A stretch of DNA of 36,534 nt from Synechococcus sp. Tobar12-5m-g (lineage in GTDB: Bacteria; Cyanobacteriota; Cyanobacteriia; PCC-6307; Cyanobiaceae). The notes beneath the pieces were generated by a model that was not told the origin of the DNA, did not search any database, and saw nothing but the letters and a program-made list of their open reading frames with translations. The position numbers and the translations under genes were made by a program. This document shows positions 7,058 to 15,972 of this stretch, one piece after another; positions within the stretch are counted from its first letter, which is position 1, and each line of letters begins with the position of its first letter. The DNA is taken from contig NZ_JAGQBB010000023.1 in the NCBI RefSeq assembly GCF_024345415.1, forward strand, positions 1 to 36,534. The letters run 5' to 3'.

Positions 7058-8030
7058 GGATGTGAACTTCGGCACCAACCACCAGATCGCGGGGGTCCTG
7101 CTGATCGCGGGGCAGCTGAGCCAGCACCACCGCGCCACTGTCAAGCACCAGTTCCGCCTGCAGATCCCGGCCCATGTGGGTGAGCCTGCGCAGGCGTGCC
7201 GGCAGGCTGCCCGGCCTCGGTTGCATCAGAACCTCCACATCGTGGGGTCGCACAAAAAGATCGGCACCCTTACCTGCCTCGCCAGAGGTGGTGGCAGGGA
7301 GCACACCGCGGGGGAGCACATTCACCTCGCCCACGAAGTTCATCACGAAGGGTGTGGCCGGGTGGTCGTAGATCTCGGCGGGGCTGCCGATCTGCTCGAT
7401 GCGGCCCTCATTCATGACGACGATCTTGTCGGCGACCTCCATGGCCTCTTCCTGGTCATGGGTGACGATCACCGTGGTGACGTGCATCTCGTCGTGGAGG
7501 TTGCGGAGCCAGGCCCGAAGTTCCTTGCGGACCTTGGCATCGAGGGCGCTGAACGGTTCATCGAGCAGCAACACCTTCGGCTGCACCGCCAGGGCCCGCG
7601 CCAACGACACCCGTTGCCGCTGCCCGCCGGAGAGCTGGGAGGGGTAGCGCTTGCCGTAGCCCTGCAATTGCACCAGGTTCAGCAGCTCCTCAACCCGGCG
7701 CTGGATCTGGTCTTTCTTCCACTTGCGCAGTTCGAGACCAAAGCCGATGTTCTGGCGGACGTTGCGATGTTTGAAAAGGGCGAAGTGCTGGAAGACGAAG
7801 CCCACTTCCCTGTCTTGAACGGAGCGCTGGGTGGCCTCCTCGCCGCTGATCCAGATCCGCCCGCCATCGGCCTGATCCAGGCCGGCAATCATGCGCAGCA
7901 GGGTGCTCTTCCCGGAGCCCGAGGGACCCAACAAGGCAACCAGGGATCCACTCTCCACATCAAGGCTAACGTTGTCGATCGCTTTGAAGGCACCGAAGTG
8001 CTTGCTGACGTTGGCGACGCGAATTCCCAT
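7014..8030 (-). CDS. cysA: Sulfate ABC transporter ATP-binding protein CysA (copy 1)
   Basis: 338 residues starting [13 protein letters not shown]. Walker [10 protein letters not shown] is at 35-43, the Q-loop is in [10 protein letters not shown], followed by signature LSGGQRQR, Walker B VLLLDEPF and switch VTHDQEEA. About 100 further residues form the C-terminal regulatory part, including [10 protein letters not shown] and VRPHDVEV. It energises sulfate uptake through CysT/CysW. It is divergent from cysT, with the shared operator-like element at 8078-8092 between them. A second, highly similar cysA copy lies on the other side of cysTW. Confidence 0.94.
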   Translation of the reverse strand: MGIRVANVSKHFGAFKAIDNVSLDVESGSLVALLGPSGSGKSTLLRMIAGLDQADGGRIWISGEEATQRSVQDREVGFVFQHFALFKHRNVRQNIGFGLELRKWKKDQIQRRVEELLNLVQLQGYGKRYPSQLSGGQRQRVSLARALAVQPKVLLLDEPFSALDAKVRKELRAWLRNLHDEMHVTTVIVTHDQEEAMEVADKIVVMNEGRIEQIGSPAEIYDHPATPFVMNFVGEVNVLPRGVLPATTSGEAGKGADLFVRPHDVEVLMQPRPGSLPARLRRLTHMGRDLQAELVLDSGAVVLAQLPRDQQDPRDLVVGAEVHILTRQGRTFVEDYAI

Positions 8031-8077
8031 GGGTGCAACCTTTACTCCATTGTGCCCAGACGCGCAATCCCCTTAAC

Positions 8078-8092
8078 CCCGGCGGAGAACCG
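8078..8092. promoter_or_regulatory. Weaker copy of the sulfur-regulon element between cysA1 and cysT
   Basis: CCCGGCGGAGAACCG matches the sbpA-side element CCAATCGGAATACCG at 10 of 15 positions and keeps the CGG...CCG arms. It sits 48 bases from the cysA1 start and 57 from the cysT start, in the only shared promoter region of the two genes. Confidence 0.3.
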
Positions 8093-8148
8093 TTGTTTTT
8101 GGACCCTGGAGCTGTTAAGGTCCCCTTCTCACGGTGTGAATTGTCGGC

Positions 8149-9015
8149 GTGTCCTCCTCCTCCCTCAGGCGCTGGTCGTTCCCAAGCCTCGTTCTGCCCT
8201 CCTGGCCCTGGCGGATCACCTGGCTTTATCTCACCTTCATCCTGTTCCTGCCGTTGGCGGGTCTGCTGCTTCGGGCGGCGAACGTGGGGCCAGCTCAGTT
8301 CTGGGTGCTGGCAACCAGCCCCATCGCGATGGCCACCTACAAGATCAGTTTCGGCCTGGCCCTGCTGGCATCGCTGATCAACGGGCTGTTCGGCCTGGTG
8401 ATTGCCTGGGCCCTGGTGCGCACCTCCTTCCCTGGCCAACGCTTGCTGGATGCCTTGATCGATCTTCCCTTCGCCCTGCCCACCGCCGTTGCTGGGCTTG
8501 CCCTTGCGGCGGTGTACAGCACCAACGGCTGGCTTGGTCAACCGCTGTTTGAGTGGTTCGGCCTCAAGGTGGCGTTCAACTGGCCCGGTGTGCTGGTGGC
8601 GATGGTGTTCATCTCGCTGCCCTTTGTGGTGCGAACCGTGGAACCGGTGCTTCGCTCCCTGGAGAAGGAGCAGGAGGAAGCCTCCTGGTGCCTGGGAGCC
8701 AGCTCCTTCCAAACCTTCTTCAAGGTGGTTCTGCCCCAGCTCACACCGGCGATTCTCGCGGGCATCGCCCAGGGCTACAGCAGGGCCGTGGGGGAGTTCG
8801 GGTCGGTGGTGATGATTTCCAGCAACGTACCCTTCCGTGACCTGATTACTCCCACCCTGATCATTCAGAAACTCGAAGAGTACGACTTTGCTGGCGCCAC
8901 GGTGGTCGGGTGCGTCATGCTCATCTTCGCGCTCCTGAGTCTGATGGTGATCAATTTCATCCAGGTTTGGGGACGCCGTTACACCGATGACACCACCCGC
9001 ATCCCAACCCTTTGA
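8149..9015 (+). CDS. cysT: Sulfate ABC transporter permease CysT
   Basis: 288 residues starting at GTG 8149, with about six membrane segments after a short cytoplasmic head. DLPFALPTAVAGLAL and GVLVAMVFISLPFVVRTVEPVL are CysT/CysW landmarks. The EAA coupling loop is EEASWCLGASSFQTFFKVVLP, followed by YSRAVGEFGSVVMIS. It forms half of the inner-membrane channel with CysW, encoded 73 bases downstream. I chose CysT over CysW from gene order and from the N-terminal form. Confidence 0.92.
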   Translation: MSSSSLRRWSFPSLVLPSWPWRITWLYLTFILFLPLAGLLLRAANVGPAQFWVLATSPIAMATYKISFGLALLASLINGLFGLVIAWALVRTSFPGQRLLDALIDLPFALPTAVAGLALAAVYSTNGWLGQPLFEWFGLKVAFNWPGVLVAMVFISLPFVVRTVEPVLRSLEKEQEEASWCLGASSFQTFFKVVLPQLTPAILAGIAQGYSRAVGEFGSVVMISSNVPFRDLITPTLIIQKLEEYDFAGATVVGCVMLIFALLSLMVINFIQVWGRRYTDDTTRIPTL

Positions 9016-9088
9016 GGGGGCAAAGAATCCCTGATTGCCTAGCCGCTCCCCTGCCTTCGTTCAACCCCCTGCCTTTCTCTTCAGTGCC

Positions 9089-9994
9089 ATGACCACGTTT
9101 GCACCCGTTTCCCTTGATCAGGCCCCGGCCTTGGAGGCTCCGAGGGCGCCGCTGCACCGCCGCATCGGCCCTCAGCTTCTGTCCGTTCTGATTCCTGTGG
9201 TGGCCTGCCTCTATGTGGGGGTGATCATTCTCCTGCCGGCCCTGAACGTGGTGATCCAGGCCTTTGCCAAGGGATGGGGCCCTTTTGTTGAGAGTGTGAG
9301 CAATGAAGATCTGCTGTCGGCCCTCCGACTGACGGCGTTCGTCACCAGCATTGCCGTTCCTGCCAACGTGATTTTCGGGCTGGCCGCCGCCACTGCGATC
9401 GCCCGCAAGGAGTTTCGCGGCAAGGCCCTGCTGCTCAGCATCATTGATTTGCCTTTTTCAATCTCTCCCGTGGTGGTGGGATTGATGCTGGTGCTCCTGT
9501 TCAGCCCAACCCATGGTTTGTTGGAGAGCCTTGTGAACAGCACCGGTTTCAAGGTGCTGTTCTCCGTGCCTGGCATGGTTCTTGCCACCATCATCGTGTC
9601 GATGCCCTTCATGGCCCGGGAGGTGATTCCCCTGCTGGAAGAAGAGGGTTGGGAGCAGGAAGAGGCCGCCAAGACCCTTGGTGCCAGCGACTGGCAGGTG
9701 TTTCACAAAGTCACCCTGCCTTCGGTGCGCTGGGCCGTGCTCTATGGCCTGATTCTCACCACAGCCCGCAGCCTGGGTGAGTTCGGAGCCGTGGCGGTGG
9801 TCAGCGGAAACATCGTCGGCCAAACCCAGACCTTGCCCCTGTTCGTGGAGGATGCCTACAAGCAGTACAAAACCGAATTGGCCTATGGAGCCGCCCTGCT
9901 GCTTGCCGGGATGGCCATTGTCTCCCTGTTGCTCAAGTTCTTCGTCGAGCGGTTGCTTGAACAGGACAAAAGAGCGGCACGCCCGGATGGCTGA
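9089..9994 (+). CDS. cysW: Sulfate ABC transporter permease CysW
   Basis: 301 residues with six membrane segments. IDLPFSISPVVVGLMLVLLF is the typical CysW segment, the EAA loop is EEAAKTLGASDWQVFHKVTLP, and ARSLGEFGAVAVVSGNIVG follows. ATG 9089 (MTTFAPVSLD) is preferred over a TTG 54 bases upstream, because the extra residues (PSRSPAFVQPP) have no family character. It pairs with CysT and is presumably co-transcribed with it. It is convergent with the second cysA gene, with 62 bases between the stops. Confidence 0.92.
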   Translation: MTTFAPVSLDQAPALEAPRAPLHRRIGPQLLSVLIPVVACLYVGVIILLPALNVVIQAFAKGWGPFVESVSNEDLLSALRLTAFVTSIAVPANVIFGLAAATAIARKEFRGKALLLSIIDLPFSISPVVVGLMLVLLFSPTHGLLESLVNSTGFKVLFSVPGMVLATIIVSMPFMAREVIPLLEEEGWEQEEAAKTLGASDWQVFHKVTLPSVRWAVLYGLILTTARSLGEFGAVAVVSGNIVGQTQTLPLFVEDAYKQYKTELAYGAALLLAGMAIVSLLLKFFVERLLEQDKRAARPDG

Positions 9995-10056
9995 GCTCAG
10001 GCCTACATCCGGCCCCATGTCTTCGATTCAGGGGCTGATCCGATCTGATTTTCAGT

Positions 10057-11034
10057 TCAGAACGTACGGACCAGCTTGGGGCGAGCATGCAGGGTCACAC
10101 CTGGCTGAAGTTGTTTGAAATCAATCGCATCGCGGGAGAGTTGGGCAATGATCTTCTCTCCATTGTCGATCTGCAGTTCGGCATACAGGTCCCTGCCCAG
10201 GTGAGTGAGTCGCTTCAGTACGGCCGGGAAACTGTCGGGCCCAGGGCGGTCAAGGAGCTCCAGGTCATGGGGCCGCACGTAGGAGTCGCCCGCCTGAAGG
10301 GTTGGATCGAGGTTGGGTAGGCGGTTCACTTCCCCCACGAAGTTGAGGACAAAGGGGGTGGTCGGGTTGTCGTAGATCTCAGATGGACTGCCGATCTGTT
10401 CGATCCGTCCCTCGTTGAGGACCACGATCCTGTCAGCCACTTCGAAGGCCTCTTCCTGGTCATGGGTGACGATCACGGTGGTGACCCTGGTTTCCTCATG
10501 GAGGTTGCGGAGCCAGCTGCGCAGTTCCTTGCGTACCTTGGCATCGAGGGCGCTGAAGGGCTCATCCAGCAGCAACACCTTCGGCTGCACCGCCAGGGCC
10601 CTGGCCAGGGAAACCCGTTGGCGCTGGCCGCCGGAAAGCTGGGAGGGGTAGCGACTGCCGTAGCCTTGAAGTTGGACGAGGTTCAGCAGTTCCTCCACAC
10701 GCCAGCGAATCTTTTCGGGTTTCCAATGGCGCAGTTCCAGACCGAAGCCGATGTTCTCGCGCACGGTGCGGTGCTTGAAGAGGGCGAAGTGCTGGAAGAC
10801 GAAGCCCACTTCCCTCTCTTGGACGGTGCGGCCTGTGGCTTCCGTGCCACTGATCCAGATCCTGCCCTGGTTCGGTTGTTCGAGCCCGGCGACCAGCCGG
10901 AGCAGGGTGCTTTTACCGCAGCCTGAAGGGCCCAGCAGGGCCACCAGGGAGCCGCTGTCAACGTCGAGGGTGACGTTGTCGATGGCCTGGAAGCTGCCGA
11001 AGTGCTTGCTGACGTTGGCGATGCGGATCCCCAT
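10057..11034 (-). CDS. cysA2: Sulfate ABC transporter ATP-binding protein CysA (copy 2)
   Basis: 325 residues from ATG 11034 ([13 protein letters not shown]); a start 51 bases upstream would add unrelated sequence. It has Walker [34 protein letters not shown], then a C-terminal regulatory part ([19 protein letters not shown]). It is very similar to the copy at 7014-8030 over the nucleotide-binding domain but diverges in the C-terminal third and lacks a few residues there. The two copies could serve the same CysT/CysW channel under different conditions, or one may serve another permease. The symbol marks copy number only. A near-perfect shared element lies 56 bases upstream. Confidence 0.92.
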   Translation of the reverse strand: MGIRIANVSKHFGSFQAIDNVTLDVDSGSLVALLGPSGCGKSTLLRLVAGLEQPNQGRIWISGTEATGRTVQEREVGFVFQHFALFKHRTVRENIGFGLELRHWKPEKIRWRVEELLNLVQLQGYGSRYPSQLSGGQRQRVSLARALAVQPKVLLLDEPFSALDAKVRKELRSWLRNLHEETRVTTVIVTHDQEEAFEVADRIVVLNEGRIEQIGSPSEIYDNPTTPFVLNFVGEVNRLPNLDPTLQAGDSYVRPHDLELLDRPGPDSFPAVLKRLTHLGRDLYAELQIDNGEKIIAQLSRDAIDFKQLQPGVTLHARPKLVRTF

Positions 11035-11089
11035 GGAGCTGGCTGGCGATGGACAGGAATTCCAGCAATCTAAGACATTAGGCACAAAG

Positions 11090-11104
11090 CCAATCGGAGT
11101 ACCG
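11090..11104. promoter_or_regulatory. Candidate sulfur-regulon operator copy upstream of cysA2
   Basis: CCAATCGGAGTACCG on the plus strand differs from the sbpA-side element by one base. It lies 56 bases before the minus-strand cysA2 start and about 170 before the ammonium transporter gene. A promoter-region position next to a sulfate gene supports a regulatory role. Confidence 0.5.
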
Positions 11105-11270
11105 ACTAAATAGGAAGGTCAGGCCGGTTTCCAGGGTTCCAGGTGCTCAGCCGCATGGGTCCAATGTCACGGTTGTGGGCCTTGTCCAGCATTTGGTTGC
11201 CTTTGTTACGGGAACTTGGCTGTGCCAGACACATGCTTCCATGGTTCTGCTTCAGGAGTTTCATTCTTTG

Positions 11271-12722
11271 ATGTCACAGATTCCATGGTCCAGGGGTGGG
11301 GGCTCTGCCCTTGCCACGATTGATCGGTTCCGGGCCAAAACCCTTGCTGGCGTTCAGAACGGAGAGCTTCGCCGTTCCGGGGTGTTCCTGTTGGCGGCCG
11401 GTGCTGGCCTGGTGCCGCTCATGGCCGGATCGGCCCACGCGGCCCTCGCCAAGACGCCCACCGACGGTGCCGACACCCTGTTGATGCTGATCGGCTCAGC
11501 CATGGTGCTGCTCATGACCCCCGGACTGGCGTTCTTCTACGGGGGCTTCACCCGGGCCAAGAACGTGCTCAACACCATGATGATGAGCTTCATCTGCATG
11601 GGGCTCGTTGGTGTGCTCTGGGTGGTGATCGGCTACAGCCTCTCCTTCGGCACGGGATTCAACAGCCCCTTCATCGGTGGCCTTGAGTTCATGTGGCTCA
11701 ACGGGGTGGGAGGGCCCCTGGGGGATGCGCCGCTGGCGGATGGATTTGCGATCAGCGCCACCAGCTTTGCCCTCTTCCAGGGCATGTTCGCGATCATCAC
11801 CCCTGCTTTGATCAGTGGAGCCCTGGTGGAGCGGATCAACTTCAAGGCCTGGTTCTGGTTCGTTCTGCTCTGGAGCCTGTTCGTCTATTGCCCAATGTGC
11901 AAGATGGTTTGGGGCGGCGGCTTCATTGGCCCCTTCGGCTCGATCGGCGCCCTCGACTTCGCCGGTGGAACCGTGGTGCACATCGCCTCTGGTGTCGCGG
12001 CTCTGGTATCCGCGGCCATTGTCGGCCCGCGCAACGTTTGGCCGGATCGAACCCGCCCGCCCCACAACGTTCCCTTCATTCTTTTGGGTTCTGGTCTGCT
12101 CTGGTTCGGCTGGTTCGGCTTCAACGGCGCCAGCTACTTTGCAGCCAAGGCTGCTGGCTTTTCGTTCCTGACCACAACGACATCAGCCTCGGCCGCCATG
12201 CTCGCCTGGTGCCTGATTGAGTGGTTCAAGCAGGGCAAACCAACCGCCGTGGGCGCCGCCTCAGGAGCTGTGGCGGGGCTGGTGGGAATCACTCCTGCTG
12301 CCGGATTCGTTTCGATGGGCTCTTCGATCCTGATCGGAGCCCTCGCGTCGGTAGCCTGTTTCACCGCTATTCAGATCAAGTCTGCCATCAAATTCGATGA
12401 TTCCCTTGACACCTTCACAATTCACGGTGTCGGCGGAACGTTGGGTGCCCTGCTCACTGGTATTCTCGCAGTCAAGGAGTACGTACCTGCAGATTACTTC
12501 CCTTTGTCGGCAAAAATTCTTGAGGAGGGGGGCAATTTCGGCCTGTTCATTGCCCAGCTCAAGGCGGTGGTATTTTCCTATCTCTTTGTTGGCATTGGAA
12601 CGGCGATCATCATCTGGATCATTGGAGCCACCATTGGACTCCGGGTCAGCTCTGAAGATGAGGAGCGCGGCATGGATATCGTTTCCCATGGAGAGGAAGC
12701 CTACGAGCCGATGACCAACTGA
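11271..12722 (+). CDS. amt: Ammonium transporter (Amt/MEP/Rh family)
   Basis: 483 residues from ATG 11271; earlier in-frame starts add sequence without Amt character. Residues about 32-60 form a signal peptide (GVFLLAAGAGLVPLMAGSAHA), as in many bacterial Amt proteins. An 11-helix core follows. Landmarks include GSAMVLLMTPGLAFFYGGFTRAKNVLN, FDFAGGTVVHIASG-type sequence and DDSLDTFTIHGVGGTLG, with the two pore histidines expected in VVHIA and FTIHGVGG. It conducts ammonium across the inner membrane. The PII-type gene immediately downstream is the classic glnK-amt partnership. No NtcA site (GTA-N8-TAC) is visible upstream. Confidence 0.95.
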   Translation: MSQIPWSRGGGSALATIDRFRAKTLAGVQNGELRRSGVFLLAAGAGLVPLMAGSAHAALAKTPTDGADTLLMLIGSAMVLLMTPGLAFFYGGFTRAKNVLNTMMMSFICMGLVGVLWVVIGYSLSFGTGFNSPFIGGLEFMWLNGVGGPLGDAPLADGFAISATSFALFQGMFAIITPALISGALVERINFKAWFWFVLLWSLFVYCPMCKMVWGGGFIGPFGSIGALDFAGGTVVHIASGVAALVSAAIVGPRNVWPDRTRPPHNVPFILLGSGLLWFGWFGFNGASYFAAKAAGFSFLTTTTSASAAMLAWCLIEWFKQGKPTAVGAASGAVAGLVGITPAAGFVSMGSSILIGALASVACFTAIQIKSAIKFDDSLDTFTIHGVGGTLGALLTGILAVKEYVPADYFPLSAKILEEGGNFGLFIAQLKAVVFSYLFVGIGTAIIIWIIGATIGLRVSSEDEERGMDIVSHGEEAYEPMTN

Positions 12723-12751
12723 TCAGCGTCTTCTGCTTTTCCTTCCCATCC

Positions 12752-12784
12752 CCAGGACTGGCCCAGAAACCGTCCTGGTTTTTT
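12752..12784 (+). terminator. Rho-independent terminator after amt
   Basis: CCAGGAC and GTCCTGG form a perfect 7-bp stem over a 13-base loop, followed by six T. It lies 30 bases after the amt stop, so amt and the PII gene are probably separate units or joined by read-through. Confidence 0.75.
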
Positions 12785-12856
12785 GTCTCTTCTGTCCTTC
12801 AGTTGGGCCTCTGCCCCGTGCGTGGCCCATTCCCATTCCTCACACCATTCCCTTAA

Positions 12857-13198
<342 letters not shown>

Positions 13199-13255
13199 CC
13201 GGTGCATGGCTCTCTTGAGCTTACGCTGACTGGCAGGAGCATCTGAAATCCGGCC

Positions 13256-15151
13256 TTGACCAACGACCTGCGCGGATCCTTTCCCCATTCGCTCAGGCGA
13301 TTTCTGATCGGAGCCCCGCTTCCCACCAGCGCCCACGCTGAGGAGAGGCTCACCAACGCCGAAGCCCTCGCCATTCTGAGCTCCGACGCCCTCTCCTCCG
13401 TGGCTTACGCCACCCAGGAGATCGTGATCGTGCTGGGCATGGCAGGGGCCTCAGCCATCCGCCACACCCTTCCCATCACCGGCCTGATCGTGGCGTTGAT
13501 GCTGATGGTGGCGATCAGCTACCGGCAGACGATCAAGGCCTACCCCCATGGAGGTGGTTCCTACCGGGTCTCTCACGAGAATCTGGGTGTGATCCCCGGG
13601 TTGTGCGCGGGTGCCTCCCTCTCGATCGATTACGTGCTCACCGTGTCGGTGAGTGTGGCGGCAGGCATCGCAGCGCTCACGTCCTATTTCCCGCCATTGG
13701 AGGGCCTGCGCACGCCACTCTGCCTCGGGGCGGTTGGACTCTTGATGCTCGCCAACCTGCGGGGGGTGCGCTCCACGGCCCGGATGCTCAGCCTGCCCAC
13801 CTTCCTGTTCATGGGAGCGGTGTTCACCCTGTTGGGGGCTGGCCTGATCCAATGGGGGCAGGGAGACCTCATGCCCCTTCCCCTGGCGGAGCAAACCCGG
13901 CTGCTGAGCGAGAGCCACGGCAGCACGCTGGCGGCGATCGGTCCGGTGCTGTTGATGCGGGCCTTCAGCTCCGGCTGTGCGGCCCTCACCGGCATCGAGG
14001 CGATCAGCGACAGCGTGATGGCCTTCAAGCCGGTCGAATGGCGCAACGCCAGGCGGGTGCTCACCGTGATGGTGATCGTGCTGGCCCTGATGTTCAGTGG
14101 CATCAGCGCCCTCGCCACCCAGCTCGGCCTGGTGGTGCAGGAGACCGGTCCCACCCTGCTCTACCAGCTCGGGGAGCGCATCTTCGGCAATGGGGTGCTG
14201 CTGCTCGTGTTGCAACTCGCCACCCTGCTGATTCTGCTCCTGGCCGCCAACACCGCCTACGCCGACTTCCCCAGGCTGGCCGCCTTCCTCGCCCAGGATG
14301 GCTTCATGCCGCGCCAGCTGGCCTCCCTGGGAGACAGGCTGGTGTTCACAAACGGCATCGTGCTGCTGAGTGGATTCGCAGCGTTGCTGCTCCTGATCTT
14401 TGAGGGAAGCGTGAGCCGCTTGATTCCGCTCTACGCCGTTGGGGTGTTCGCCAGTTTCACCCTCTCCCAGGCTGGGATGGTGATGCACTGGTGGAACGGG
14501 CGGGCCGCCGAACCCGGATGGCATGGCAAGGCCCTGGTCAATGGGCTGGGCTGCCTTGTCACCGGGGTGGTGTGCGGCGTGCTGCTTTACAGCAAATTCA
14601 CCCACGGGGCCTGGCTGGTGGTGGTGGCGGTGCCCCTTGTGGTGAGTCTCTTCCTGGTGATCAAGGCCCACTACCGCCAGGTGGCTCGCCGACTGCGGCT
14701 TGCACCTGACGTCACCCTCAGCCTGCCGCCGGGTCCCGATCGCGGCGGGGCGCCGGTGGTGGTGCTGGTGGGCCAGCTGCACCGCGGCAGCTTCGAGGCC
14801 GTGCGCTACGCCCGCAGCATCGCCGATGAGCTGGTGGCGGTGCACGTCGATCTGGGCGACAGTGGTGCCGAACGGTTTCGCCAGCAGTGGACTCGCCAAC
14901 TGCCCCAGGTGCCGCTGGTGATCCTGCCTTCCCCCTACCGCTCCCTGGTGGCCCCGGTCACCGCCTTCGTGCGCCAGTTCGAAATCGAGCACCGCAAAGA
15001 CCGCAACCGCTTCTGCACCGTGGTGTTGCCGGTGTTCGTGACCCGGCACCGTTGGGAGAACCTGCTGCACAACCAGTCCACCGTGGTGCTGCGCCAGGCC
15101 CTGCGCAGCGGTGGCACCCGCGTGGTCACCACGGTGGGCTTCTACCTCTAG
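13256..15151 (+). CDS. APC-superfamily permease, KimA-like (potassium or amino-acid uptake)
   Basis: 631 residues: an N-terminal cytoplasmic strip with FLIGAPLPTSAHAEERLTNAEALAILSSDALSSVAYATQEIV, about 12 membrane segments to about residue 480, and a soluble C-terminal domain of about 150 residues. The start motif LPTS...AL..LSSDALSSVAYATQE is typical of the KimA/YdaO branch of the APC superfamily. Members of that branch in Bacillus take up K+ with high affinity; amino-acid transport is the alternative. The start is TTG 13256; an AGGAG lies rather far upstream at 13235. It is followed by two more transporters at short spacing. Confidence 0.8.
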   Translation: MTNDLRGSFPHSLRRFLIGAPLPTSAHAEERLTNAEALAILSSDALSSVAYATQEIVIVLGMAGASAIRHTLPITGLIVALMLMVAISYRQTIKAYPHGGGSYRVSHENLGVIPGLCAGASLSIDYVLTVSVSVAAGIAALTSYFPPLEGLRTPLCLGAVGLLMLANLRGVRSTARMLSLPTFLFMGAVFTLLGAGLIQWGQGDLMPLPLAEQTRLLSESHGSTLAAIGPVLLMRAFSSGCAALTGIEAISDSVMAFKPVEWRNARRVLTVMVIVLALMFSGISALATQLGLVVQETGPTLLYQLGERIFGNGVLLLVLQLATLLILLLAANTAYADFPRLAAFLAQDGFMPRQLASLGDRLVFTNGIVLLSGFAALLLLIFEGSVSRLIPLYAVGVFASFTLSQAGMVMHWWNGRAAEPGWHGKALVNGLGCLVTGVVCGVLLYSKFTHGAWLVVVAVPLVVSLFLVIKAHYRQVARRLRLAPDVTLSLPPGPDRGGAPVVVLVGQLHRGSFEAVRYARSIADELVAVHVDLGDSGAERFRQQWTRQLPQVPLVILPSPYRSLVAPVTAFVRQFEIEHRKDRNRFCTVVLPVFVTRHRWENLLHNQSTVVLRQALRSGGTRVVTTVGFYL

Positions 15152-15219
15152 AGCCCCCCGAAACTTCCTACCGTCGGCAACGGTCAGCCCCTTCCTGCCG
15201 AACTGCCCGGCTCCACTCC

Positions 15220-15972
15220 TTGCTCACTCCCGATCTGCTCTCCCCCGACCTGCTCGCTCCCGCCTCCCAATTGAGCGCGGCGGCACTGTTCAGCCGATCC
15301 TCCCTGTTCGGCTTCGGGATTGCCTTCAGTCCGCTGCACATCGCCGTGGTGGCCCTGTTGCTGCTGGGTAGCTTCCCGTTGCGCCGGGCTTTCGCCTACG
15401 TCAGCGGTTGGGCGATGGCGAACGGCCTGGCCATCCTCGCCCTGATGCTGGTGGGTGATCGTTTCTCTCTGGCCCTCAACCACGGCGAGCAGGGCCAGGT
15501 GGTGATCGATCTGGTTGGAGCCGCGGCCCTGCTGATGATTGGCTTGTACCAGCTCACCCCCGCCGCCGAACTGGGTCAGGAGGGCATGGCGATGCGGCTG
15601 CTCAACCAGCTTCCCGATTTCCGCACGCCGGTGCTGGTGCTGATCGGTGCCACCAGCGCCCTGCTCACACCGGAAAACCTGGTGTTCTATCTCAAGGAGG
15701 CCGGCCTGTTGCTGGTCAACCAGCCGGGGGTGAGCCGGGACCTGGAGCTCACCGGGGTGTTCGTGCTGGTGGCCAGCTCGCTGCTGTTGCTGCCACCCCT
15801 GGCCTGGATCGCCACCGGTGGCGGGATCCGCGATCCCCTGCTGCAGGTGGAGGGTTGGCTGGTGCACCGGGCCGAATGGGTGGTGGGGGTGCTGGCCTTG
15901 CTGATCAGCGCCTATCTGGCCTGGGAGGGTCTGCACGGTCTCTGGCTGCTGCGCGGCGCCGCCCCGCTGTGA
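15220..15972 (+). CDS. GAP/SfLAP-family membrane protein (LysE-like fold)
   Basis: About 250 residues from TTG 15220, the first plausible start after the upstream permease ends at 15151. About six hydrophobic segments are seen (FSPLHIAVVALLLLGS, YVSGWAMANGLAILALMLVG, ELTGVFVLVASSLLLLPPLAW, WVVGVLALLISAYLAWEGL). SPLHIAVVALLLL and AYVSGWAMAN fit the GAP family of small export-type proteins. The substrate is unknown. Its stop overlaps the next start (GTGA, 15969-15972), so the two are coupled. Confidence 0.65.
   Translation: MLTPDLLSPDLLAPASQLSAAALFSRSSLFGFGIAFSPLHIAVVALLLLGSFPLRRAFAYVSGWAMANGLAILALMLVGDRFSLALNHGEQGQVVIDLVGAAALLMIGLYQLTPAAELGQEGMAMRLLNQLPDFRTPVLVLIGATSALLTPENLVFYLKEAGLLLVNQPGVSRDLELTGVFVLVASSLLLLPPLAWIATGGGIRDPLLQVEGWLVHRAEWVVGVLALLISAYLAWEGLHGLWLLRGAAPL

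Noticed and set aside
11081-11270. NtcA site upstream of amt
   Set aside because: No GTA-N8-TAC with a matching -10 was found.
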